This document shows positions 8,397 through 16,047 of a stretch of 35,284 nt of DNA, piece by piece (positions within the stretch are counted from its first letter, which is position 1; every line of letters begins with the position of its first letter). The stretch covers positions 1 to 35,284 of the forward strand of contig CAZJAH010000029.1 of NCBI GenBank assembly GCA_964544155.1, given 5' to 3'. Source of the DNA: CAZJAH01 sp964544155. GTDB taxonomy: Bacteria; Bacteroidota; Ignavibacteria; Kapaibacteriales; UBA2268. Made by a program: the position numbers and the translations under genes. Below the pieces are notes generated by a model. The model was given only the letters and a program-made list of their open reading frames with translations. It did not search any database and was not told where the DNA came from.

Positions 8397-10067
8397 TTGA
8401 AAGAATTTTTCAGAAAGTACAGAATCGAAATATTGATCATAGTGATCGGCGTGCTTTTCTTCTTTCCTTTTTTGGGAGAAGTACATCTCTTTGATTGGGA
8501 TGAAATTAATTTTGCAGAAGCCGCCCGCGAGATGATGGTTACAGGTGATTACCTTACTGTGAGGATAGATTTCAAGCCATTCCACGAAAAGCCGCCATTA
8601 TTCATCTGGTTCCAGGTTTTATCCATGAAAGTATTCGGCGTAAACGAATTCGCGGCCCGGTTTCCAAACGCCGTTTTGGGTATAATTACCCTGCTATTTC
8701 TATACACTATCGGGAAAAAGCATTACAGGGATGAAAAGTTCGGCATATTATGGGTACTGGCATATCTGGGCTCATTTTTGCCTCATTTTTATTTTAAAAC
8801 AGGGATCATCGACCCGGCATTCAATTTATTCATGTTTTCCTCGGTTTACTTCTGGTTCAGATATTTTGCTGATAAGCAAATAAAATATATATATATCGCC
8901 GCCGCTCTGGACGGAATGGCAATCCTGACCAAGGGCCCTGTGGGTTTTCTGCTGGTATTCATGGCTGTCGCGGTATTTTGGTTTTCTGAAAATAGAAAAA
9001 TTAAGATACCGTTCAAAGCACTGATAATATTTACATCACTTGCATTTATCCCAATTGTAACATGGTATGCAGCTGTATTGATCAACACCGACCCTGCTTT
9101 AATGGATGAATTCATCGATTATCATCTGCGGCTGCTTACTACCGGAGACGCGGGACATAAGGGGTTTTTCCTCTATCACTTTGTGGTACTACTACTCGGT
9201 TGCTTCCCGGCATCGATACTGATGTTCCGCGGTATAGTCAGGCAGCCGGATGATAGCGAAAGCCAGCATTTGTTCAAGAATATGAATCTCTTTCTACTGG
9301 CAGTTGTACTAGTAATCTTTACTATTGTTAAAACAAAGATTGTGCATTATTCATCACTGGCGTATTTTCCCGTAACATTCCTAGCTGCCAGGGCTATGTA
9401 TGGCATTCTCTTTAGAGAGATCAGATGGAAGATTTCAACAAATATACTGGTACTGATATTCGGCCTGATATATGCTCTGCTGTTTACGCTGCTGCCACTG
9501 GCACTGATGAACGCCGATATGCTGCTCCCGAAAATTTCGGATGAATTTACAAAGGCTCTGCTACGGGCAAATGCCGGCTGGCAGGGATATGAATACCTTA
9601 TCGGCCTGCTTTTTTTCATTGTAATTGTACTGACGCTTGTATATATGTTTAAGCATAATTACCTGAAATCATTTCTTGTACTTTTCGGGGGGACAGCTTT
9701 AACGATTTTCATATTTCTTCCCTGGATAGCACCTAAAATAGAACGCTATACCCAGGGAGCTACCATAGAATTTTATGAGCAGATTCAGGATGAAGAAGCC
9801 TATGTATACGCTCTCGGTTTTAAAAGTTATGCGCAGTATTTCTACACGCGCAAAAGCATAGATGAATCTGCATATGCTCTCGGAATGCCCTATGGTGAAT
9901 TTCGGGATTGGCTGATGAACGAGCCTGTTGACAAGCCGGCATACTTCGTGGCAAAAAACAATAAAGCCGGCAGATACCTCGAGCATCCGTTCCTGGAAGA
10001 GATCTATCGCAAAAATGGATTTGTATTCATCAAAAGAATAAATCCGGAGGCATTTTTAGCTGAATGA
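8397..10067 (+). CDS. GT39/ArnT-like membrane glycosyltransferase
   Basis: A 556-residue multi-spanning protein of the GT-C fold, dolichyl-P-mannose mannosyltransferase/ArnT type. The first TM helix is about 10-27. The first extracytoplasmic loop carries the conserved acidic motif FDWDEINFAEAAREM (Asp35-Glu36), then a HEKPPLFIW segment typical of ArnT-like enzymes. About ten further TM helices follow, then a soluble C-terminal domain (about 450-556). Such enzymes transfer a sugar from a polyprenyl-phosphate donor to lipid A, protein or glycan on the outer face of the inner membrane; the acceptor cannot be told. The start is TTG at 8397, with no better in-frame start nearby, 11 bases after the NTPase stop. 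It is the last gene of the plus-strand run. Confidence 0.83.
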   Translation: MKEFFRKYRIEILIIVIGVLFFFPFLGEVHLFDWDEINFAEAAREMMVTGDYLTVRIDFKPFHEKPPLFIWFQVLSMKVFGVNEFAARFPNAVLGIITLLFLYTIGKKHYRDEKFGILWVLAYLGSFLPHFYFKTGIIDPAFNLFMFSSVYFWFRYFADKQIKYIYIAAALDGMAILTKGPVGFLLVFMAVAVFWFSENRKIKIPFKALIIFTSLAFIPIVTWYAAVLINTDPALMDEFIDYHLRLLTTGDAGHKGFFLYHFVVLLLGCFPASILMFRGIVRQPDDSESQHLFKNMNLFLLAVVLVIFTIVKTKIVHYSSLAYFPVTFLAARAMYGILFREIRWKISTNILVLIFGLIYALLFTLLPLALMNADMLLPKISDEFTKALLRANAGWQGYEYLIGLLFFIVIVLTLVYMFKHNYLKSFLVLFGGTALTIFIFLPWIAPKIERYTQGATIEFYEQIQDEEAYVYALGFKSYAQYFYTRKSIDESAYALGMPYGEFRDWLMNEPVDKPAYFVAKNNKAGRYLEHPFLEEIYRKNGFVFIKRINPEAFLAE

Positions 10068-10366
10068 TAAAAAGATGAAGCAACTCGAAGGGTATTAAAA
10101 TCTTACTGCTTCAATCATTAAATGCTTTCATACAAACGAAAAGCGGATTACTCAATCTTTTGATAAGATTGTTAGCGGCATACTATACCGTAGGCCCTAA
10201 TGCGAAATGAGTCCCCATAATTAGTAAGGCCCCGGAAAAGGGGCCGCGTGCTACCCTGTATAACAAACTTGTTCCCCCCGGCCTCCGGCATCAACACCTC
10301 TTAGCTGCCGCTCAGGACACACCTTAAGCCGGAAATTTGCTTTTATTCATACTGCCCGACCCTCTT
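10068..10366. other. Gene-free gap between convergent genes, with short inverted repeats
   Basis: No coding potential recognised in these 299 bases. Three short inverted repeats are visible: TGAAGCA/TGCTTCA (10076-10082 with 10107-10113), CAATCTT/AAGATTG (10153-10159 with 10165-10171, 5-base loop) and GGCCCC/GGGGCC (10228-10233 with 10240-10245). None has a T run. They may mark the 3' ends of the two facing transcripts. The stretch 10240-10330 is GC-richer than its surroundings. Confidence 0.5.
10228..10245. terminator. Weak hairpin between glycosyltransferase and paaD ends
   Basis: Stem GGCCCC / GGGGCC around a 6-base loop, lying between two converging genes. There is no T run on either side, so it is only a candidate bidirectional transcript end. 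Confidence 0.3.
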
Positions 10367-10870
10367 TTAGTGGCACTTGAAATGCTCGAAGGGCTGGCTG
10401 CATGCGTGGCACATGTACATTGATTTACAGGCCGTGGAGCTAAATTCACTCTTTAGCTCTGTGTCTTCCGAACCGCAGTAAGGGCATCGTACTTCCGGGC
10501 TTCTCTCTTCGAGGAAGTCCAAAGCTGACATTTCTTCAGTTTTTCCGGGCGGGGCTATTCCGAACTTCCTAAGTTTTTCTTTTGTCTCATCGCTCATCCA
10601 ATCCGTCGTCCAGGGCGGTGATAGCTTCTGCCTTATATTGAAATTGCTTATGCCGCTGGTTTTCAGACTCATGGCAATATCCAATTCGATAACCTTTATA
10701 GCGGGACATCCGGAGTATGTCGGGGTAATTATCACGTTAACGCTGTTGCCGTTAATTTCCACGTCCCTGACCATTCCCATTTCCACAATACTAACGGCGG
10801 GTATCTCGGGATCCTTGATCTCATGCAGGATCTCCAATATCTTTTCTTTGGTCAAAACCTGCATTACCAT
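10367..10870 (-). CDS. paaD: 1,2-phenylacetyl-CoA epoxidase subunit PaaD
   Basis: A 167-residue protein with an N-terminal MIP18/DUF59 domain (about 8-85; DPEIPAVSIVEMGMVRDV, and SGCPA with Cys55). The C-terminal Cys cluster CPYC (129-132), Cys148, CHAC (154-157) and Cys166 is the PaaD layout. PaaD is thought to act in iron-sulfur or di-iron maturation of the PaaABCE epoxidase rather than in catalysis. Length is normal. The start overlaps the end of paaC by 7 bases. It is the last gene of the paa run, and the NAD(P)H reductase gene paaE does not follow. Confidence 0.93.
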   Translation of the reverse strand: MVMQVLTKEKILEILHEIKDPEIPAVSIVEMGMVRDVEINGNSVNVIITPTYSGCPAIKVIELDIAMSLKTSGISNFNIRQKLSPPWTTDWMSDETKEKLRKFGIAPPGKTEEMSALDFLEERSPEVRCPYCGSEDTELKSEFSSTACKSMYMCHACSQPFEHFKCH

Positions 10871-11640
10871 TCTGCTCCCGGGTATGCCCTGTTCAAAAAC
10901 TGCATTTGCGAGAGAATATAGCCCAGGTATTCAGAGTGCCTTCCCATCCTGCTTCCTGACGGCATGTGAATGCCATAATCGGGAACTCCGAGTGTAGCTT
11001 CATTAAGAATTCTATCTACTGTTTCGCGCCATTTTCCCTTTAAGTGGTTGAGATTAACTGCTATACCTTTATTAAGCAGGATTTCATCCGTTTTATCCAT
11101 TTCAAACATTTGGCCGGTGAATCTGAGCAGTTCATCCAGTGCTGAAGCTATCCGCCCGTGGCTTTCTTCTGTGCCGTCTCCCAGCCTTAATACCCACTTG
11201 CTGCTGTGCCTGAGGTGGTAAATAACCTCTTTATGGGATCTCGCCGCGATTGCCGCGAGCTTTTCATCGGCGGAATTTTTTAATTCATCAAAAAGGTAAT
11301 AGCTATAGGCATCGAAAAAAAACTGCCTGAGTATAGTCCCGGCGAAATCGCCGTTAGGCTGTTCGCAAAGCAGCAGGTTTGTGAATTGCAGGTCGTTTCT
11401 GGTATAAGCCAGCTCATCGGCGCTTCTGTTATTGGGATCCAGCTCAGATGCGTATTCCAGAAGAGCTACTGCCTGCCCGAGAATATCGAGGGCTATATTT
11501 GTGGTAGCGATATCCTCTTCAAGAATAGGGCCGTGTCCGCACCATTCCGAGAGCCTGTGCCCGAGTATCAGCCTGTCGTCCGCGTGGCGGAGCACATAGC
11601 TGAAAAGGGCCTGACGTTCGGGATTTCCATTATTCGACAT
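10864..11640 (-). CDS. paaC: 1,2-phenylacetyl-CoA epoxidase subunit PaaC
   Basis: A 258-residue ferritin-like helical protein of the PaaC family (older name PaaI). Segments typical of the family are LGHRLSEWCGHGP near residue 25 and SHKEVIYHLRHSSKWVLRLGDGTEES around 130-155. PaaC is the structural, non-catalytic partner of PaaA in the heterodimer that forms the epoxidase core. Length is normal. It overlaps paaB by 11 bases and paaD by 7, consistent with coupled translation of fixed-ratio subunits. Confidence 0.94.
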   Translation of the reverse strand: MSNNGNPERQALFSYVLRHADDRLILGHRLSEWCGHGPILEEDIATTNIALDILGQAVALLEYASELDPNNRSADELAYTRNDLQFTNLLLCEQPNGDFAGTILRQFFFDAYSYYLFDELKNSADEKLAAIAARSHKEVIYHLRHSSKWVLRLGDGTEESHGRIASALDELLRFTGQMFEMDKTDEILLNKGIAVNLNHLKGKWRETVDRILNEATLGVPDYGIHMPSGSRMGRHSEYLGYILSQMQFLNRAYPGAEW

Positions 11641-11938
11641 CGATATTCACCCCTTTTGGTATTTTATAAAACAAGGGGTGCCTGTACGGCTTATCATCAG
11701 CGGGGTCAAAAAAAGGGCCGCTTTCATCAGGGCTTGTCGCACTTATCAGGTGCGCCGGAACCACCCAGAGGCTGACGGCATTACCTCTTCTCGTAAATAC
11801 ATCCCTCGCGTTTTGTATGGCATGTTCAGCGTCGGAAGCATGTACGCTTCCCGCGTGTTCGTGCGGCCTTCCAGTTTTGGGTTGAACGAATACTTCCCAT
11901 AAAGGCCATTGATCTCCAATATTATTACTATCCTGCAT
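11630..11938 (-). CDS. paaB: 1,2-phenylacetyl-CoA epoxidase subunit PaaB
   Basis: A 102-residue protein matching PaaB: WPLWEVFVQPKTGRPHEHAGSVHA, then SLWVVPAHLI, and a tail ending YRHPLFYKIPKG. PaaB bridges PaaAC heterodimers into the larger epoxidase assembly. Length is about right for the family. It is separated from paaA by 110 AT-rich bases, the only real gap in the run; I see no gene there and no strong terminator, so readthrough from paaA is expected. Confidence 0.94.
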   Translation of the reverse strand: MQDSNNIGDQWPLWEVFVQPKTGRPHEHAGSVHASDAEHAIQNARDVFTRRGNAVSLWVVPAHLISATSPDESGPFFDPADDKPYRHPLFYKIPKGVNIDVE

Positions 11939-12048
11939 CTTTATTCCATTTATATTAAAACTTGGTATTCTTCCATTTTTATGTTAAAAAATCTTCTATT
12001 TTTTGTAAATACTCTTTAAATGAATATTTTTCCATTCACAGTAAAAAA

Positions 12049-13005
12049 CTATCCTGCCTTTCTTATGCTGTGCTTTGCGGCATAAGCAGCGGCGGCTTCT
12101 CTAACCCATTTTCCGTTTACATGTGCAGCTTTGCGGGCGGCCATTCTTTCTTTGTTCAATGGGCCGTTGCCTTTCACGACCTGCCAGAATTCATCCCAGT
12201 TTATTTTCCCGAATTCCCAGTGTTTAGTATTCTCATTATATTTTAGATCGGGATCGGGTATCTTCAGGCCTCGCGCTTCTGCCTGCGGCACGGTCATATC
12301 AATGAATTTCTGCCTAAGTGCATCGTTGGATTCAACTTTGATCTTCCATTTTAGCGAAAGTTCAGAATGTGAAGATTCCTTATCGGGGGGGCCGAACATC
12401 ATAAGTGATGGCCACCACCACCTGTCGAGAGAATCCTGCGCCATTTGCTTTTGCTCTTCGGTGCCGTTACAGAGCCTGGCTATTAGTTCATAGCCCTGTC
12501 GGTTGTGAAATGCTTCCTCTTTGGTAATTCTGAGCATTGCCCTCGAATAAGGCCCGTATGATGAACCGATAAGGCTGACCTGGTTGACCATGGCAGCGCC
12601 GTCCACCAGCCAGCCGATAGCGCCCATATCCGCCCAGGTTAGAGTCGGGTAATTGAAAATGCTCGAGTACTTTGCCTTTCCGGTAAGGAATTGGTCAATC
12701 ATTTCGCTGCGGTCCACTCCTAAAGTTTCAGCAGAATTATATAGGTATAGGCCATGGCCTGCTTCATCCTGTACCTTTGCCAGCAGCACCAGTTTGCGCC
12801 TTAAGCTGGGGGCGCGCGTTATCCAGTTGCCTTCGGGCAGCATGCCTACAATTTCTGAGTGGGCGTGCTGCGACATCATTCTTACAAGGCTTTTACGGTA
12901 TGCTTCGGGCATCCAGTCCTTGGGTTCAATCTTTTCTCCAGCGTTTATTTTTGCTTCGAATTGTTCAATTTTCTTAGGGTCTTCTTTTATTTCATAAACT
13001 GCCAT
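12049..13005 (-). CDS. paaA: 1,2-phenylacetyl-CoA epoxidase catalytic subunit PaaA
   Basis: A 318-residue di-iron, ferritin-like oxygenase subunit. The metal-binding helices are visible: Glu51 in HSEIVG, DEAGH (Glu81, His84) and EEAFH (Glu164, His167). PaaA converts phenylacetyl-CoA to the 1,2-epoxide, the first ring-attacking step of aerobic hybrid phenylacetate degradation, taking electrons from PaaE. It is first in the minus-strand run paaA-B-C-D. The SD AGGTGG lies 7-8 bases before the ATG. The region upstream, shared with the divergent ppa gene, carries palindromes that could be operators. No phenylacetate-CoA ligase, isomerase or ring-opening gene is in the window. Confidence 0.96.
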   Translation of the reverse strand: MAVYEIKEDPKKIEQFEAKINAGEKIEPKDWMPEAYRKSLVRMMSQHAHSEIVGMLPEGNWITRAPSLRRKLVLLAKVQDEAGHGLYLYNSAETLGVDRSEMIDQFLTGKAKYSSIFNYPTLTWADMGAIGWLVDGAAMVNQVSLIGSSYGPYSRAMLRITKEEAFHNRQGYELIARLCNGTEEQKQMAQDSLDRWWWPSLMMFGPPDKESSHSELSLKWKIKVESNDALRQKFIDMTVPQAEARGLKIPDPDLKYNENTKHWEFGKINWDEFWQVVKGNGPLNKERMAARKAAHVNGKWVREAAAAYAAKHSIRKAG

Positions 13006-13036
13006 AGTATTACCACCTGCTTATATAATTTCATTA

Positions 13037-13081
13037 ACGTACTGATTTATACGTAGGTTTATTACAATTAGTGTTCACTAA
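13037..13081. promoter_or_regulatory. Palindromes in the divergent paaA/ppa promoter region
   Basis: Two inverted repeats lie just upstream of paaA: ACGTA / TACGT (13037-13041 with 13050-13054) and a 14-base palindrome TTAGTG-TT-CACTAA (13068-13081). They are 32 and 63 bases from the paaA start, where a repressor would overlap a promoter. A third, looser pair ATCATT/AATGAT (13121-13135) lies nearer ppa. The spacing and symmetry suggest an operator, perhaps for a TetR- or GntR-type phenylacetyl-CoA sensor as in other paa operons, but no regulator gene is adjacent. Confidence 0.4.
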
Positions 13082-13189
13082 ATAATATAACAAGAATGAA
13101 TTATATTTAAAAGAAAAATAATCATTAAAAATGATGATACCCTATTTATCGTCTAAGCGGTCTTTAGATAATTCAATTATAAAAAAAAT

Positions 13190-13927
13190 ATGAAAGATAA
13201 AATGCTCGACTCTGTAAGCCAATTTTGGAAGCTTGCAGGCCATAGATATAAATCCCATCCATGGCACGGTATTGATATAGGTAATCAAGCCCCAAACATT
13301 GTTACTGCTTTTATCGAAATGGTGCCTACAGACACTGTAAAATACGAAGTAGATAAGGAAACGGGCTACCTGAAAGTCGACCGCCCCCAAAAGTTTTCTA
13401 ACGTAATGCCGGCGCTTTACGGATTTATTCCGCAAACTTACAGCGATTTGCTGGTTGCTGAATATTGCAATGAGAAAACCGGACGCGATGATATCACAGG
13501 CGATGGCGACCCGGTAGATATATGCGTGCTGACTGAAAAGAATATAACTCACGGCGATATCATCCTGCCTGCTATACCTATCGGCGGATTCAGAATGATA
13601 GACGGCGGCGAAGCTGATGATAAAATTATCGCTGTAATGAAAAATGATAATGTGTATGAGCAGTGGGAAGATATCAGCGATTGCCCTCAAGCAGTTATTT
13701 CAAGGCTGAAGCATTATTTCCTTACCTATAAGGATATACCCGGCCAGAAAGAATCAAGATGCGAGATCACTCACATTTACGGCAGGGATGAAGCTATCGA
13801 GGTAATTAACAGAAGCCGCAAAGATTATAAAAATTCCTTCGGCAAGCTGGAGAATAAGCTTTCTGTTGCTGCTATGGAAGCTATCAATTTCGGACAGTAT
13901 ATACAGAAATCCCGGACTAAATCATAA
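13190..13927 (+). CDS. ppa: Inorganic pyrophosphatase, family I
   Basis: A 245-residue soluble pyrophosphatase that hydrolyses PPi to phosphate. The family I signature GDGDPVD is at 104-110 (metal-binding Asp105, Asp107, Asp110), and YGFIPQTY at 77-84 is the conserved substrate-site segment. It is longer than the roughly 175-residue E. coli enzyme, with an extended N-terminus (WKLAGHRYKSHPWHGIDIG) and C-terminal helices, as in longer bacterial and eukaryote-like forms. The start at 13190 has no obvious SD; ATG at 13202 is an alternative. It is divergent from paaA with a 184-base shared upstream region and probably independently expressed. Confidence 0.93.
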   Translation: MKDKMLDSVSQFWKLAGHRYKSHPWHGIDIGNQAPNIVTAFIEMVPTDTVKYEVDKETGYLKVDRPQKFSNVMPALYGFIPQTYSDLLVAEYCNEKTGRDDITGDGDPVDICVLTEKNITHGDIILPAIPIGGFRMIDGGEADDKIIAVMKNDNVYEQWEDISDCPQAVISRLKHYFLTYKDIPGQKESRCEITHIYGRDEAIEVINRSRKDYKNSFGKLENKLSVAAMEAINFGQYIQKSRTKS

Positions 13928-14080
13928 GGATAGCATCAAAATAAGGCTTACTAAAAAGAGCGCGCCGTATCCGGTCGTTTTCGCGTAATATTGTTTCAGC
14001 TATTTTTCTTTCGGAATATTATCATTTCCCGATTTATTATCATTCCGCATTTCTAATTATTTGCAACAAATTAAATCAAT

Positions 14081-15847
14081 TTAATTATAAGGTAACTTTA
14101 CTGTGAAAACGCAGCCTTTACCGGGTTCTTCTGTAAGTTTGATAACACCTTTGAGCGATTCAACGCATCTTTTAACGATATTAAGTCCTAGCCCGCTTCC
14201 TTCGATTATTCCGATATTTTTTTTACCTCGATAAAATGGAAAAAACAAATGCAGCTTATCTTCTTCGGCAATACCGTCGCCATAATCGGTAACAGTCATG
14301 ATCAGCTCATTATTCATTGATCGCACTTCGATATCGACTCTTCCGGGAGAATATTTCAAGGCATTATCTGTTAAATTAACAATTATTTGTGTCAGAAGCG
14401 CGGGGTCTGTTCTTAAAACAGCCGGTTTTCCTTCAGCTTTGAATTTTATTCTTCCTTTATGTTCCGGAAACTTATCATAAATAATGTTTTTTATATAAAC
14501 ATCCGGAGTAAGTTCAGTTACATTATAAATATTGGCCGGTGAATCCACATGCTCTAAATTTACGATATTATCAATAAGCCCTGTCAGTGTTTTTACAGAT
14601 TTTCTGACCTTTTCGAGCTGCTTAATGATCTCTTCACTGTTACCGTGCTGCAGAAACTGGCGGATAAGATATGTCGACGACATGATGATAGTCAGCGGTG
14701 TTCGGTATTCATGCGATATGGTCGATATGAACCTGTCTTTAATTTCGTTTAAGTCCTGTTCAATCTTAAGCAACTTATCAAGCTCTTTTTTAGTGTTAAC
14801 AAGCTCATCATTAGTTTTCTTATTAATCAGAATTTCCTGGTCGAGCTCAAAAAGGGTTTTTTCAAGGTCTTTTGCTTTGGCAATAACTCTTTTATCAAGT
14901 TCAAAATTGATCTCTTTTAGTTTCTCTTCCGAAATTTTTCTATCATGTATATCAATCAGGGCAGCCTGCAGAGCAGTACCTCCCTCATATTCGATGATAT
15001 CAGAGCAAAGCTCGATCCATTTTACGGAACCGTCTTTTCTTAATAATCTGTACTCATACTTGGCCGAAATATCCTCAAGACGCATTTTTTTCCGGTACCG
15101 GCTCATCATCGTGACTCTTTCGTCATGATGAACAAAATCGCTTAATTTGAGGGCATCTCTGCCGATAAAATCATCTTTGGCATAACCGGAAAGATCGCTT
15201 ATCCTTTGGTTGGCATAAACAATTTTATCATCCTTTATTATTAAAATACCCTGAGGAGAATTTTCTAATACACTCTTAAAAGCCTCAGCAGTATTGGCAA
15301 GTTCATTAACTCCGGTAGCAATACATCTGATATCTCCGCCATAAACAGGCTGGTGACATTCAATTTTAACAAAGAAAGACCTGTTATTCCCCGAGTTGAT
15401 CTTCACCGTACAGTGCTGATAGTTTTCGCCGTCAGCCAGTAAGCTTAATTTATCGGAAATGACTTTTTGAAAATCATCATTAATAATAAATAGCAGATGT
15501 TTGCCGGATAGTTCTTTTTTAGAAGATCCGGTCATTTCCGCGAAAGCCCTGTTGATTTCCTTTATAAATCCGTTTTTATCCAGAATAAAATAAGCCGCCG
15601 GAGCAGAATCAAAGTAATCATAGTATTTGCCCAAAGTTTCGCGGAGCTTATCCTGCGCCTCTCTCAATTCATCATTTTGTGCCTGCAATTCGGTAATGCG
15701 GATTTCAAGATCATCGAGCACGGAGCTATTTGCTGCACCTATTTCTGGAGCGGGAAGCCGAAGCTCATCCCTCAGGAAAGCTATCTCCTTCCTGGCTTCA
15801 TCAAGTTCGGCCTGCAGCGACTCTCTGCTCTTAAGTTCTTTGTTCAT
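14081..15847 (-). CDS. Soluble two-PAS sensor histidine kinase, orphan
   Basis: A 588-residue kinase without membrane segments, hence cytosolic. An N-terminal coiled coil (about 1-72) precedes PAS 1 (about 75-185), PAS 2 with PAC (about 188-305), a second coiled coil (305-370) and a HisKA domain with phospho-acceptor His379 in FISTISHEYRTPLT. The HATPase has N box NLTDNALKYS (491-500), G1 DYGDGI (521-526), F box FFPFYRG (535-541) and G2 GSGLGLNIVK (550-559). All catalytic boxes are intact. No response regulator gene lies next to it, so the partner is unknown. No obvious heme or flavin motif shows in the PAS domains. It is divergent from the acyl-CoA synthetase gene. Confidence 0.9.
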   Translation of the reverse strand: MNKELKSRESLQAELDEARKEIAFLRDELRLPAPEIGAANSSVLDDLEIRITELQAQNDELREAQDKLRETLGKYYDYFDSAPAAYFILDKNGFIKEINRAFAEMTGSSKKELSGKHLLFIINDDFQKVISDKLSLLADGENYQHCTVKINSGNNRSFFVKIECHQPVYGGDIRCIATGVNELANTAEAFKSVLENSPQGILIIKDDKIVYANQRISDLSGYAKDDFIGRDALKLSDFVHHDERVTMMSRYRKKMRLEDISAKYEYRLLRKDGSVKWIELCSDIIEYEGGTALQAALIDIHDRKISEEKLKEINFELDKRVIAKAKDLEKTLFELDQEILINKKTNDELVNTKKELDKLLKIEQDLNEIKDRFISTISHEYRTPLTIIMSSTYLIRQFLQHGNSEEIIKQLEKVRKSVKTLTGLIDNIVNLEHVDSPANIYNVTELTPDVYIKNIIYDKFPEHKGRIKFKAEGKPAVLRTDPALLTQIIVNLTDNALKYSPGRVDIEVRSMNNELIMTVTDYGDGIAEEDKLHLFFPFYRGKKNIGIIEGSGLGLNIVKRCVESLKGVIKLTEEPGKGCVFTVKLPYN

Positions 15848-16047
15848 ACATAATTATATGTTTGATAACATCCCCAAAAAGCAAAATAAATAATTTTATC
15901 ATTAAAGTAAAACTTTTATATTAATATATTTATGTGAATTATATCACATCTGTTTTGGTTTATTTTACCGGATTGTTTCAACATTGCAAAATGATTAAAT
16001 TGAATATCGTACAAATGAAATTTTATGAAAACCTAATCGGCGGAGAA

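Noticed and set aside
10200..10366. Possible tRNA or transposon remnant in the GC-richer gap
   Set aside because: No cloverleaf, T-loop consensus or transposase reading frame could be built from it.
13142..13690. 182-codon minus-strand open frame opposite ppa
   Set aside because: Entirely antisense to the pyrophosphatase gene and without any motif.
15934..16047. N-terminal extension of the acyl-CoA synthetase
   Set aside because: 38 residues that do not match the family and lie in AT-rich promoter-like DNA; the ATG at 16048 places the Rossmann fold at the expected distance.
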